Assembly: GCF_001544215.1 (NCBI RefSeq)
Contig: NZ_BCQB01000020.1
Span: forward strand, 1 to 51,702
Reading direction: 5' to 3'
Length of the DNA stretch: 51,702 bases
Source: Enterococcus durans NBRC 100479 = LMG 10746
Lineage (GTDB): Bacteria > Bacillota > Bacilli > Lactobacillales > Enterococcaceae
Position numbers and translations under genes: made by a program. How positions within the stretch are numbered: the stretch's first letter is position 1; every line of letters begins with the position of its first letter. The notes under the pieces were generated by a model. That model saw only the letters and a program-made list of their open reading frames with translations, was not told the origin of the DNA and did no database searches. Below, one piece after another: positions 18,923-27,182 of the stretch.

Positions 18923-19558
18923 TTATAAATACTTGCTTGCTTCTCTTGTTGCCAAAGGACTCAAGTCTTTTGCTAATTGTTCTCTTACCCAATCTGCGTC
19001 GGTTTTACTATAATCCCTTAAAGCCCACCCAATTGCTTTTTGGATAAAAAACTCATTGGTCATACGGTCGGCTTCGATTGCTTTTGCAAGTAGCTGTGTC
19101 TCCGTTTTTTCTTTAAAACCTAATTGTAGCGTAATGGCAATACGCCGCAACCAAAAATCATCTTGTTGTGCAAAAACATTAAAAACTGATTCCAGTTACT
19201 CTAGATGGCGAAGGCACCATGTACTGTAAACTTTCCGCCATAGATCAATACTGTCCCACCATTCTTTTCTTTCTACAAGCATTATCAATGCCCGCAACTC
19301 ATCAAAAGTAAAACGTTGAACGTTACGTTGGACTAAATCGATGGCTAAATACTGATACTCTCTTTCGATTTGACCATAATAATAGTCAGCCAAAGCAATA
19401 ATTTCTGAAACAGATAGGTATTTACTCTCAAGCAACAATTTTTTTTGCATATGTGCTCGTTCTGGTTTTGGCACGCCGGCAAATAAAAACTGATTACGCA
19501 TATAGTCTTCCATCTGTTTAGCTTTCTCTTCATTTTTTGGAAAAACAAGCTTTTCCAA
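18923..19558 (-). pseudogene. AlkD-like DNA alkylation repair gene with an in-frame stop
   Basis: HEAT-like-repeat DNA glycosylase of the AlkD family, which excises alkylated bases. The 5' part (19558 to 19196) ends with EWWDSIDLWRKV, which contains the catalytic-type Asp, then a TAA at 19196-19198. The same frame continues with LESVFNVFAQQDDFWLRR and ITLQLGFKEKTE, including the Arg-containing WLRRIA motif, to 18923. The interruption is one nonsense codon, with no frameshift. The start is a TTG at 19558 behind AGGAGGAGG. Readthrough or a sequencing error remain possible. Confidence 0.8.
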
Positions 19559-19581
19559 TTTTCCTCCTCCTTTTGAAGGGG

Positions 19582-20379
19582 TCAGTCCACATAAGCTGAT
19601 TTTGACTGATTCAACCAAGCGTACCCTAGCCCCATGACTAGTCCGCCTCCTATATAATTTCCAAGCAAGGCAAACAATAAATTATGTACGATGTTGCCTA
19701 GCGTCATCGCATCCATTTGTCCTCCTGAAGCAAAGAAAGCCAATGTAAAAGCAGGAAAATTCGCAATCACGTGTTCATAACCTAAAAATGAGAAAATGAA
19801 AATAATGAACACAACCGTTAATACTTTACCTGCATCATCCCTCATACGCATACTGATCAAAACAGCTGTATTGACTAGGATATTTGCAAACATCGCTTCC
19901 ACCAAAATCGTCATCGTCGGCTTTGTCAGTTTCGTTGCAACTGATTCTAACATATAATTGTCCAATGCCAAACTTTGAAATGGCGAAGTAGCAGAAACCA
20001 AAAATCCAAACAACAAGCCGCCGATCAGATTAAACAAAATACAAGTAAATAAAATTTTTAGTGCTTTCGATAGATTCAAGCGCTTACGATAAACACCGAC
20101 TGTCATATAAAGCATATTCGAAGTCCCTAACTCTGCATTCATGTACAAAATCATTACCAAACCCCAACTAAACATAAATGCATAAAGGATCTTCCCAAGT
20201 CCGTGAGCGATTGCTTCGCCTTTCATTGCGATTGCAAAAGCCACAGCTGTTCCTAATGTTAAAAATAAACAAGCAAATATGGCGCGTAGTGCATAACGTG
20301 CAAAACTATTGTCGAACAAGTCGACTTTCTTTTCGATCGAGGCATCGATCTTTTCAAACAACGGTGATACTGGGTTCAT
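19582..20379 (-). CDS. Formate/nitrite transporter family protein
   Basis: Membrane channel or transporter of the FNT family for formate, nitrite or related monovalent anions. About six hydrophobic segments span residues 27-255. Family motifs NAELGTSNM (about 101-109) and NILVNTAVL (about 165-173) are present. The 265 aa length is normal. AAAGGAGAAAAGAG precedes the ATG. It heads a minus-strand group with the alkD-like and HAD genes. Which anion is carried cannot be determined here. Confidence 0.9.
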   Translation of the reverse strand: MNPVSPLFEKIDASIEKKVDLFDNSFARYALRAIFACLFLTLGTAVAFAIAMKGEAIAHGLGKILYAFMFSWGLVMILYMNAELGTSNMLYMTVGVYRKRLNLSKALKILFTCILFNLIGGLLFGFLVSATSPFQSLALDNYMLESVATKLTKPTMTILVEAMFANILVNTAVLISMRMRDDAGKVLTVVFIIFIFSFLGYEHVIANFPAFTLAFFASGGQMDAMTLGNIVHNLLFALLGNYIGGGLVMGLGYAWLNQSKSAYVD

Positions 20380-20448
20380 CTCTTTTCTCCTTTGATTTGT
20401 TCAATTATTTTCATGCTTTTGGCATATACCTCCTTATTTTATAGAGTG

Positions 20449-20476
20449 CGGAAGCGTTTGTAAAGCGTTTTTAGAA
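20449..20476. promoter_or_regulatory. Two cre-like cores upstream of the FNT gene
   Basis: GAAGCGTTTG and AAAGCGTTTT lie side by side, each matching the AARCGYTW centre of the CcpA site but not its outer bases. They overlap the probable minus-strand FNT promoter (TATAAA read from about 20437-20442). Catabolite control is a guess. Confidence 0.3.
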
Positions 20477-20486
20477 GCTTTTTCAC

Positions 20487-20516
20487 TTGACATCACCAAG
20501 TGATTTCCTTTATACT
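20487..20516 (+). promoter_or_regulatory. rpsD promoter
   Basis: A perfect -35 TTGACA (20487-20492) and TATACT (20511-20516) with 18 bp between them. It lies about 40 bp upstream of the S4 leader. Confidence 0.8.
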
Positions 20517-20556
20517 GGAATTTGTGTAAAATAATGCAGCAGAAGAATAATAATAC

Positions 20557-20630
20557 GTCCCTAGTTCGTTGCCCCGATTCGGGTTCAATTGTGTAACCGC
20601 GGCTGCAAAGGTGAAGATTGAAGAACGGAC
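20557..20630 (+). promoter_or_regulatory. Ribosomal protein S4 leader (autoregulatory RNA)
   Basis: The 5' UTR of rpsD contains GTCC...GTTC pairing with GAAC...GGAC at its far end, enclosing CCCCGATTCGGGG-type and AACCGCGG...GCAAAGGTGAAGATT segments. Its layout matches the Firmicutes S4 leader, where excess S4 binds its own mRNA and represses it. Confidence 0.7.
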
Positions 20631-20701
20631 TACACGATTATGAATTTTTCATCGGATTATTTTACTCCAAAAACTACATTTATTTATTGGAGGAAATTTT
20701 A

Positions 20702-21313
20702 ATGTCTCGTTATACAGGACCATCATGGAAAATTTCTCGTCGCCTAGGTATTTCATTATCAGGCACAGGAAAAGAATTAGCACGTCGCCCTTACGCTCCA
20801 GGTCAACATGGACCAAACAGCCGTGGCAAACAATCAGAATACGGTATGCAATTAACTGAAAAACAAAAACTACGTCATATGTACGGAATGAACGAACGTC
20901 AATTCCGTAACTTGTTCGTTAAAGCTAGCAAAATCAAAGAAGGTAAACACGGGGTTAACTTCATGATCTTACTAGAACAACGTTTAGACAATGTTGTTTA
21001 TCGTTTAGGTCTTGCAACTACTCGTCGTCAAGCACGTCAATTAGTTAACCATGGCCACATCACTGTTGATGGCAAACGCGTTGATATCCCTTCATACCAC
21101 GTTGAAGTGGGTCAAGTGATCTCAGTTCGTGAAAAATCACAAAACATCGTAACAGTTAAAGAAGCTGTTGAAGCAACTGTTGGACGCCCAGCATTTGTAA
21201 GCTTTGACGCTGAAAAATTGGAAGGTTCATTAACTCGTTTACCAGAACGTGACGAACTATATCCAGAAATCGACGAAGCACTTGTCGTTGAATACTACAA
21301 CCAAAGCCTATAA
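20702..21313 (+). CDS. rpsD: 30S ribosomal protein S4
   Basis: Primary 16S-rRNA-binding protein that nucleates 30S assembly and regulates its own synthesis. It starts [10 protein letters not shown] with TTGGAGGAAA upstream. It contains the S4 N-terminal domain and the S4 RNA-binding domain ([20 protein letters not shown] core, about residues 92-155). The 203 aa length is standard for Firmicutes. It is monocistronic between its own promoter/leader and a terminator. An upstream in-frame start at 20618 would fall inside the leader RNA and is rejected. Confidence 0.99.
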   Translation: MSRYTGPSWKISRRLGISLSGTGKELARRPYAPGQHGPNSRGKQSEYGMQLTEKQKLRHMYGMNERQFRNLFVKASKIKEGKHGVNFMILLEQRLDNVVYRLGLATTRRQARQLVNHGHITVDGKRVDIPSYHVEVGQVISVREKSQNIVTVKEAVEATVGRPAFVSFDAEKLEGSLTRLPERDELYPEIDEALVVEYYNQSL

Positions 21314-21333
21314 TTTCAAAAGTTTCGGTTTAC

Positions 21334-21367
21334 AAGCCCACTACCACTTCGGTAGTTGGGCTTTTTT
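21334..21367 (+). terminator. rpsD terminator
   Basis: AAGCCCACTACC pairs with GGTAGTTGGGCTT (one bulge) over a 5-base loop and is followed by T residues. Confidence 0.9.
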
Positions 21368-21520
21368 ATTTAGAGGTTGTGAAAAGAGCGCTTTGGCCTT
21401 AGCGATAAGGAGGAAAAACTCGAAACAGCTTTCCATGTTTTGAGATTTTTTGACTTATTGCCGAAGGTCAGCTCTTTGAACACCGTTTTATTATAAGTTT
21501 TAAAGAAGAAAAACTAAGCT
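21368..21520. other. Intergenic stretch without an assigned feature
   Basis: No convincing gene. A loose inverted pairing (AAGAGCGC near 21384 with GCTCTT near 21470) exists but lacks a T-run. Confidence 0.4.
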
Positions 21521-21523
21521 TGA

Positions 21524-21630
21524 ATATGGGACAAATCTAAAAATCAGTTTTGCTACAGACCCTAATTCCGGATAAACGGCGGGAGCAGAAGCAACTCATT
21601 CGGAAATAAACCGAATAATCTGAGAGTCGT
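21524..21630. repeat. Truncated interspersed repeat, copy F
   Basis: Starts GAATATGGGACAAATCTAAA and runs through the GCTACAGACCCTAATTCCGG and GGAGCAGAAGCAACTC blocks to about 21630. The usual right half with TCTCGGAGTTAAACACTTCT is missing. Confidence 0.65.
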
Positions 21631-21778
21631 TTTTTTGAAGTACAATCCAAAAAGTTCGCTTAAAAAACTGCTGTTTTGAGCAGACGTTCTTTTTCTCCAG
21701 AGTATTCGACTTGTTTTTTTGTTTAAATAGTTCTGAATCCGTTTCATTGGTTATGATCAACATATTTTCATTTTTCTC

Positions 21779-21807
21779 TTTACAATTCTATGTATATCAC
21801 GTACAAT
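21779..21807 (+). promoter_or_regulatory. bioY promoter
   Basis: TTTACA (21779-21784) and TACAAT (21802-21807), spacer 17 bp, directly adjoining the BirA-type operator. Confidence 0.7.
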
Positions 21808-21841
21808 TTCGTTAACCTATTAAAAATATAAAGTTAACGAA
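21808..21841 (+). promoter_or_regulatory. BirA (biotin repressor) operator
   Basis: TTCGTTAAC and GTTAACGAA form a perfect 9-bp inverted repeat around a 16-bp spacer. The arrangement fits the Firmicutes BirA site (TTGTTAAC-N15/16-GTTAACAA type). It starts at the base after the -10 hexamer, so biotin-bound BirA would block bioY transcription. Confidence 0.75.
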
Positions 21842-21852
21842 AAGGAGAAATT

Positions 21853-22410
21853 ATGACAAAATCTTTGAAAGAACTTATACTTGCGGCTGAATTTGCAGCG
21901 ATTATCGCTGTCCTCTCACAATTTACCATCCCCTTAGGTATCATTCCTTTAACAGGCCAAACATTTGCGATCGGGCTGACCGCCACCTTTCTTGGTAAAC
22001 GAACAGGAACGGTAGCCGTCTTTATTTACTTATTGCTAGGATTGATCGGCTTACCTGTTTTTTCTGGCATGACTAGTGGGATCGGTGTCCTATTTGGCCC
22101 TACTGGTGGATATTTGATTGGGTTTATTTTTCAGACCTTGCTGATTGGTTGGCTGATTGAAAAATGGGGCGAAAATTATCCGCAAGCTTTTATTGCAAAT
22201 CTCTTAGGTTCTGTGATTGCTTTGATTTTTGGCACATTTTGGTTGAAAATCAGTGGCGGGTTATCGATCCAAACGGCATTTTTAAGTGGGTTCGTTCCCT
22301 TCCTACTCCCAGAACTGATCAAAGGAACTGCAGCGGCTTATCTAGGGATCTTATTGAGAAAAAGACTGCACCTGATTACTCACTCGACTATTGCTTCACC
22401 TAAAAAATAA
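21853..22410 (+). CDS. bioY: Biotin transporter BioY (ECF S component)
   Basis: Substrate-binding membrane component of an energy-coupling-factor vitamin transporter, specific for biotin. The 185-residue protein has about six hydrophobic helices. BioY hallmarks are the IPLTGQTFAIGLTATFLG region (about 35-52) and FGPTGGYLIGF (about 76-86). AAAGGAGAAATT precedes the ATG. The BirA operator upstream supports biotin as substrate. The ECF energising module is not in this window. Confidence 0.95.
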   Translation: MTKSLKELILAAEFAAIIAVLSQFTIPLGIIPLTGQTFAIGLTATFLGKRTGTVAVFIYLLLGLIGLPVFSGMTSGIGVLFGPTGGYLIGFIFQTLLIGWLIEKWGENYPQAFIANLLGSVIALIFGTFWLKISGGLSIQTAFLSGFVPFLLPELIKGTAAAYLGILLRKRLHLITHSTIASPKK

Positions 22411-22431
22411 CTATTTTTCCCATTACAATAA

Positions 22432-22494
22432 AAAAATAAGCGGTGCACTACTATTCGACAATCAATGCGGGACAGTAGTGCACCACTTATTTTT
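22432..22494. terminator. Bidirectional terminator between bioY and queT
   Basis: AAGCGGTGCACTACT pairs with AGTAGTGCACCACTT (one mismatch). It has A-rich sequence on the left and T-rich sequence on the right, so it can serve both convergent genes. Confidence 0.8.
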
Positions 22495-22538
22495 ATCATG
22501 TTCATTCATGTACAAAGCTATACCATTTAATTCACACT

Positions 22539-23048
22539 TTATTTAGTCAAATCGATTTTTTTACTGATCCGGTAGATGATGACGCCCCCCACAATCATAG
22601 AAGCCAATTCGCCTAAAGCAATGACTCCCCAATTAAAGAAAAAGGGTGCTTGATACAATAATTTTAACTGTCCTGCCACTGTAAACATGGAGAATGCAAA
22701 AATAAGCGTTGTAATCACCATTTTCAGTTTCATATTTTTTACTCGTTTCGTCACACTATAATTGAGCAATAGAACGATCAGTGTGCTGACACTACCAACG
22801 ACGACATCGACCAACCCAAGTGGCGAAGCCAAGTTAGCTAATGCTACACCTAGTGTTAAAGCATAAATATATTTTTTATTATAGAGGGACAGATAATTGA
22901 ACATTTCTGATAACCGTATTTGGATGGCACCAAAACTGATTACAGACAATACAAGGGTGACTGCTACATATAAACCTGTGACCAAAGCCATTCGCGCGAT
23001 TTCTGCTGTCGTCCAACGGTTTTTTGAAGTTATTTCTTTATGGTCCAT
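22539..23048 (-). CDS. queT: QueT-family queuosine-precursor transporter (ECF S component)
   Basis: Membrane protein of the QueT/COG4708 family, thought to import queuine/preQ1-type precursors through an ECF transporter. Five to six hydrophobic segments are visible, and the family signatures IQIRLSEMFNYLSLYN and ANLASPLGLVDVVVGS are present. The ATG at 23048 has AAAGGAGAAAACAA upstream; starts further up lie inside the probable regulatory leader. The length of 169 aa is typical. Confidence 0.9.
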   Translation of the reverse strand: MDHKEITSKNRWTTAEIARMALVTGLYVAVTLVLSVISFGAIQIRLSEMFNYLSLYNKKYIYALTLGVALANLASPLGLVDVVVGSVSTLIVLLLNYSVTKRVKNMKLKMVITTLIFAFSMFTVAGQLKLLYQAPFFFNWGVIALGELASMIVGGVIIYRISKKIDLTK

Positions 23049-23108
23049 TTGTTTTCTCCTTTGCAAGATAATATTCTTGGTAATAACTACGACCAAAGGA
23101 TGGGAATT
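23049..23108 (-). promoter_or_regulatory. Candidate preQ1-type leader of queT
   Basis: On the minus strand the last 50 bases before the start read CCTTTGGT...ATTACCAAG, AATATTA, then CAAAGGAGAA. This resembles the preQ1-II riboswitches found before COG4708 genes of Lactobacillales (CTTGGTGCTTAGC...CACCAAGCATATTA...CAAAGGAGAA), in which the ribosome site joins the structure. The loop sequence differs from those I recall, so class assignment is tentative. A TTGGT/ACCAA hairpin and a CCTTT-AAAGG pairing that would hide the ribosome site are visible. Confidence 0.45.
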
Positions 23109-23218
23109 TTCTTCCAACTGAAGTGCCGTAGTGTAAGTTTTTTTTGGTCATACTGCCTATACTTTAAGAATAAGTGATCGTATAACCGATAGCTCGTTTT
23201 ACAATAGCAACAAAAAAG

Positions 23219-23980
23219 CTATTTTAAGAGCCAACCACCATCGATCGGAACGATTGCTCCTTGGATATAGCTGGCTTGAGGTGTTGCTAAAAACAACGTC
23301 AATTCAGCCACTTCTTCTGGTTTGGCCCAGCGTTTGACTGGCGTTTCATTTGCCACCCATTCTGCCATTTTACCATCTCCTGCAAAATCAGCCGTATTCA
23401 TTGGCGTTTGGATAGCTCCTGGTGCGATTCCTTTTACGCAAATACCTTGGGAAGCGTAGTCGAGCGCTAATTGTTTGGTAAAACCAATAATCGCGTGCTT
23501 GGCACTTGTGTAGGCAACACCGCCTCCACCAGCCACGTAGCCAGCGATAGAAGCCATATTGATGATCGTTCCAGAGGTTCGTTGAAGCATCTCTGGAAGT
23601 AGCAATTGAGTCAAACGATACATGCTTTTTACATTGACCGCAAATATCCGATCCCACAACGCTTCATCCGTTTCTAACAACGGGTGATAGGCATCAAGTA
23701 TCCCAGCCGTATTCAATAAAATCTCTACTTCACCGAAGTGACGATGGCAAGTTTCTACCGCTTCTAAAAGTACTTCTTTTTTTGTGATATCTCCCAAGTA
23801 ATACATAAAAGATTCTGGATAACTCGTGGAAAGTTCTCCCATCCCACCATTTTGCTGATCCAGTCCAAAAACTTGGGCGCCTTGCTCTAAAAATGCTTTA
23901 GCTTGTGCATGTCCGATTCCCGAAGCTGCACCAGTCACAAAAACAACTTTTTCAACTAGATCTGTATAGTGGTTTTTCAT
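23219..23980 (-). CDS. Short-chain dehydrogenase/reductase
   Basis: NAD(P)-dependent oxidoreductase of the classical SDR family; the substrate is unknown. The cofactor motif TGAASGIG is at about residues 16-23, NTAG near 90, the catalytic Ser in INMASIAGY near 142 and the YxxxK pair in AYTSAKHAI (Tyr at about 156). The C-terminal IDGGWLLK is typical of 3-oxoacyl-reductase-like members. It overlaps the preceding DUF2829 gene by ATGA, so the two are translationally coupled. Confidence 0.92.
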   Translation of the reverse strand: MKNHYTDLVEKVVFVTGAASGIGHAQAKAFLEQGAQVFGLDQQNGGMGELSTSYPESFMYYLGDITKKEVLLEAVETCHRHFGEVEILLNTAGILDAYHPLLETDEALWDRIFAVNVKSMYRLTQLLLPEMLQRTSGTIINMASIAGYVAGGGGVAYTSAKHAIIGFTKQLALDYASQGICVKGIAPGAIQTPMNTADFAGDGKMAEWVANETPVKRWAKPEEVAELTLFLATPQASYIQGAIVPIDGGWLLK

Positions 23981-24207
23981 TTTACAATGACCCAGTCATC
24001 TGCCAAGATATCGCAAACAGTTGGGGCAAAACTAGAAAATCCTTCGTCGCTAGTTTTGATCAAAAAATAAGGAGTAACGGGACAACCGTCAAATTCATCT
24101 CCAGATACAAGAACGACGTAAAGCTCAAAACCACTCCAGCCTTCACGAATCACTTTTGCTCCTTTTTTTACTTCTGGTAATATTTCTTCAAATGTCATTT
24201 TCTTCAT
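23977..24207 (-). CDS. DUF2829 family small protein (Tad2-like fold family)
   Basis: A 76-residue protein with the DUF2829 pattern: MTFEEILPEVKKGAKVIREGW at the start and SFAPTVCDILADDWVIVK at the end. Phage Tad2 proteins of this family sequester the gcADPR signal of Thoeris defence; that activity is known for the family, not shown here. It overlaps the Mga-like gene upstream and the SDR gene downstream by ATGA each. Chromosomal members without phage context have no clear role. Confidence 0.8.
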   Translation of the reverse strand: MKKMTFEEILPEVKKGAKVIREGWSGFELYVVLVSGDEFDGCPVTPYFLIKTSDEGFSSFAPTVCDILADDWVIVK

Positions 24208-25730
24208 CTCCTGCGATTATTTTTTTCTTGGATCAGTCTTATCTTTTCAAAAAGTTCAATATAGTCTTTCAATTGTAATTCGCCTGTTACGATAAAGTAT
24301 TCTAAGTCTGCCCATGGCTTACGGTGAACTTTGCTCGTTGAAAGCAACAAATCGACATCTCTTCCACGATAGTCTGTAGGTAAAAAAAGCAACTGATAGT
24401 CATTGCGGAAAAAATTACGTAGCCCCTCTTGGATCAGTTGTTCTTCAAATAACGGAAAATCTGTCATTAGCAAAATCGTTATCTGAGGCAACTGTTGAGT
24501 GAATGCGCCCATTGTTTTTAAAACCGTCAGATATCTCCCCATCAAAAAGGAAATATTTTGAAAAGCCGGATGTCGGACTTCTCTACGTTCTACTTCAAAG
24601 AATAAATCGAGCCAATGTTTTAATTCCTTGTTTTCAATCACTAGATGGTTCATGAAATCACTGTCGTTGCCATCAATCGTTTCTTTTGCTTCCGGAAAAA
24701 GATACGCAAACAAATGGCTACTGAATAAATAGTTTTCTGCTTCTTTAGATAAAGTTTCTGTTGGAAGTCCTTGTTCTGTTTGGTAGAATTCTAGTGCTTC
24801 TTTCGCTTCATAAAGTGCAGTATAAGGCGGGGTCTGATATTTTTGGTGGAACGTAAAAATACTGGTACGGATTTCTTCATCCGTATAATATTCTTCTCTT
24901 GTCATCAACACTAAAAAAAGCGCGCCTACCTCGTCCTCGTTTTGAAAATAATTTGGAAATACTGGTTGCATCCACTGACAAAATTGTTTAAATAATGGAT
25001 TATCTGTAATCAACCGCCGTTTGCGCTTGTTTAAGTCCACATAGTGTTTCTGAGACTTACGCAAAAAGAAGGCTCCCAACATATATTCCAATCTTCGTTT
25101 TTTGATTTCATTTAACCGTACATTAAAAAAAGCCATGATTTGTTCTGCGATTTTTTTCACATCTGTTTGGGAAATCGTCGCAAACGGCCAGATCTTTCCA
25201 CGGAACAACTGCCAAAAAGTCATATGTAAATAGAGCCGAATGATTTCTTCTTCTCCCTGGGCCACATAGTCCCCACGTTGCAAAGAGATACCATAGGCTT
25301 TTAATTGTTGTTTCCATTCATTGATTTTTCGGTGAGCAGTTGATTCACTGATGTAATGTTTTTGTGCAAACTGATACATCGTGTGGAAATCTTCAAAAAA
25401 AATATCATGCAACAATTGATATTTCAACGTATTTTGCACAAGATAGATGAGAAAACGCTCGTGCTCGATCGAATCTAAGGAATCATGAAAATTATAACCA
25501 GCACGGTGGGACTTTACAAATAGAGGTTGTGCTTTCCCACTAAAGTGCTGATAATTTTTAGATAGTTCACTTAAATATTTCGAGACACTGCGTGCATCTA
25601 ATTGAACTGTTTGCGCAAGCTGTACAGCTGTATGCCATCCATGATCTTCAAAGCTTTCCAGCAGAAGGATTTTATAGTAGAGATCTTTGTCGAATCTCTT
25701 TAAATATTCAGATGACAAATACAACTTCAC
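24204..25730 (-). CDS. Mga-like (AtxA/Mga family) transcriptional regulator
   Basis: A 508-residue regulator resembling streptococcal Mga. Two N-terminal helix-turn-helix regions are seen (about residues 30-60, TAVQLAQTVQLDARSVSKYL; and about 108-135, MYQFAQKHYISESTAHRKI). PRD-like helical segments lie in the middle, and an EIIB-like C-terminal part (TILLMTDFPLFEEQL onward, about 415-500). PRD regulators are usually controlled by PTS phosphorylation. It heads an operon with DUF2829 and SDR genes. The regulated genes are unknown. Confidence 0.82.
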   Translation of the reverse strand: MKLYLSSEYLKRFDKDLYYKILLLESFEDHGWHTAVQLAQTVQLDARSVSKYLSELSKNYQHFSGKAQPLFVKSHRAGYNFHDSLDSIEHERFLIYLVQNTLKYQLLHDIFFEDFHTMYQFAQKHYISESTAHRKINEWKQQLKAYGISLQRGDYVAQGEEEIIRLYLHMTFWQLFRGKIWPFATISQTDVKKIAEQIMAFFNVRLNEIKKRRLEYMLGAFFLRKSQKHYVDLNKRKRRLITDNPLFKQFCQWMQPVFPNYFQNEDEVGALFLVLMTREEYYTDEEIRTSIFTFHQKYQTPPYTALYEAKEALEFYQTEQGLPTETLSKEAENYLFSSHLFAYLFPEAKETIDGNDSDFMNHLVIENKELKHWLDLFFEVERREVRHPAFQNISFLMGRYLTVLKTMGAFTQQLPQITILLMTDFPLFEEQLIQEGLRNFFRNDYQLLFLPTDYRGRDVDLLLSTSKVHRKPWADLEYFIVTGELQLKDYIELFEKIRLIQEKNNRRR

Positions 25731-25787
25731 TCACTCCTTTATGCTAGAACGTTGGTTTCATTGTAGCATAAAACAACTGCTTCGACA

Positions 25788-26489
25788 TTAAAACAAGCCA
25801 GCAAATGGTTGGAACAATAAAGGTAAGATGAAAACTGTTAGAATACCATTGACGCAGATTGCTAAACCAGAAACGATCCCTTCTATTTTGCCCAGCTCAA
25901 TTGCTTTAGCTGTCCCGATTGCATGGGAAGTACTCCCTAAAGCAACTCCACGAGCGACAGGACTCTTGATATTGAATATTCGAAAAATATGTGTGGCAAT
26001 CAACGAACCAAAAATACCTGTTGAAACAACGATGGCAAGTGTGACTGCATTTACCCCGCCCATACTATGAGAAAGATCCACTGATATTGCTGTAGTTACT
26101 GATTTTGGCAATAATGAAATAACCATATCTTTCTTTAATGAAAAGAAATAGCCGATACCTACGCTGACCAAACAATTGGCAACGATCCCGGCGATAATGG
26201 CTGCCAGGACTGAAAAAACATTTTCCTTCAATAAATGAAAGTTCTTGTACAACGGAATGGCTAATGCTACTGTTGCTGGTGTGATCAGCATCGTCAAAAA
26301 GCTGCCACCGACATTGTAGTCTTGATAATCGATACCAGAAAAATGTAAAAATAAAATGATTACAAGGATCGATAAAACTAATGGATTGATGATTGGTAAT
26401 TTATATTTGCGCAAAAATTTATCGGATAGAACATACACGCCTAAAGTGACACTTAAACCAAACAAAGGATTACGGAAAAATTCAGTCAA
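25788..26489 (-). CDS. lrgB: LrgB-family antiholin-like protein
   Basis: Membrane partner of LrgA, involved in the control of murein hydrolase activity and, in related systems, pyruvate/overflow transport. The 233-residue protein is hydrophobic throughout, with about seven segments. Typical motifs are ITPATVALAIPLYKN (about 71-85), KSVTTAISVDLS (about 128-139) and GSTSHAIGTAKA (about 182-193). Its start overlaps lrgA by 8 bp. Confidence 0.93.
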   Translation of the reverse strand: MTEFFRNPLFGLSVTLGVYVLSDKFLRKYKLPIINPLVLSILVIILFLHFSGIDYQDYNVGGSFLTMLITPATVALAIPLYKNFHLLKENVFSVLAAIIAGIVANCLVSVGIGYFFSLKKDMVISLLPKSVTTAISVDLSHSMGGVNAVTLAIVVSTGIFGSLIATHIFRIFNIKSPVARGVALGSTSHAIGTAKAIELGKIEGIVSGLAICVNGILTVFILPLLFQPFAGLF

Positions 26490-26892
26490 TTTGTTGTTCC
26501 TCCATCTCTATTTCTGGATCATTTGCTTTTCGTTTCTTCGTGACATATCGGACGATTGCTTCAACACCTTCTGCAGTTTTTCCTGCTACGACCATTGTCA
26601 CTACGGAACAAACGACAACAGCACCAAGCAAAATAGGCCAGATCGTTGCAATATCGTCAAAATAATCAAGTAAGCCCACTCCAGCAGGTACAAAAAGGAT
26701 CGTTAAGTTATTCAACAAAAAATCCCCTGTTGCTCCTAATCTTTCAGGATTTACCAAATGCATCTCAAATGCCAAAAACAGGAATAAAATGCCAAGGATA
26801 CTTCCGGGAATAGGTAGATGCGCAAAAACTCGTGTCGCTTCTCCTAATACAGAAAAAAATGTGATGATAAAAAACTCTTGAAAAAATTTCAT
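26482..26892 (-). CDS. lrgA: LrgA/CidA-family antiholin-like protein
   Basis: Small holin-like membrane protein of 136 residues with four hydrophobic segments and the family motif PIPGSILGILFLFL (about 29-42). FVPAGVGLLDYFD lies near 73-85. Together with lrgB it modulates cell lysis and extracellular murein hydrolases. A 7-bp inverted repeat at 26933-26951 lies about 40 bp upstream. Confidence 0.93.
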   Translation of the reverse strand: MKFFQEFFIITFFSVLGEATRVFAHLPIPGSILGILFLFLAFEMHLVNPERLGATGDFLLNNLTILFVPAGVGLLDYFDDIATIWPILLGAVVVCSVVTMVVAGKTAEGVEAIVRYVTKKRKANDPEIEMEEQQID

Positions 26893-26932
26893 ATATGAAA
26901 CACTCCTTATGTCTTGTTTTCATTTTACTAAC

Positions 26933-26951
26933 AAACTTTTTCTGAAAGTTT
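26933..26951. promoter_or_regulatory. Inverted repeat upstream of lrgAB
   Basis: AAACTTT-TTCTG-AAAGTTT, a perfect 7-bp dyad about 40 bp before the lrgA start. It could be an operator, but I cannot name the regulator. Confidence 0.3.
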
Positions 26952-27143
26952 CAAAACATGCTGTTTCTAAGCAACAACATTTGAAAAAAATACTTGTTTT
27001 TTTTTGGTATATTTATAATTAAGGTTGGTGTTTTGCGAGAAAGTTTCGAACGTTGATTTTTGGAAGTTGGTCTGATTTCTTTCATACATAGAAATCGCAT
27101 TTTTAATCTGCACTTATTGCGACCACGGAAGAAAAGGACAGGC

Positions 27144-27182
27144 GAAACACTGCACCTATTGTGTTGATGTTTCTTTTTTTTT
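27144..27182 (+). terminator. Terminator-like hairpin in the leader of the glycerol facilitator gene
   Basis: GAAACA (27144-27149) pairs with TGTTTC (27168-27173), and CAC (27153-27155) with GTG (27161-27163). Then a run of 9 T residues follows (27174-27182). It ends about 28 bp upstream of the start codon, a position suited to transcription attenuation or antitermination. Confidence 0.45.

Noticed and set aside
20618-20701. Upstream extension of rpsD to 20618
   Set aside because: It would run through the S4 leader RNA; the ATG at 20702 has a good ribosome site and gives the conserved N-terminus.
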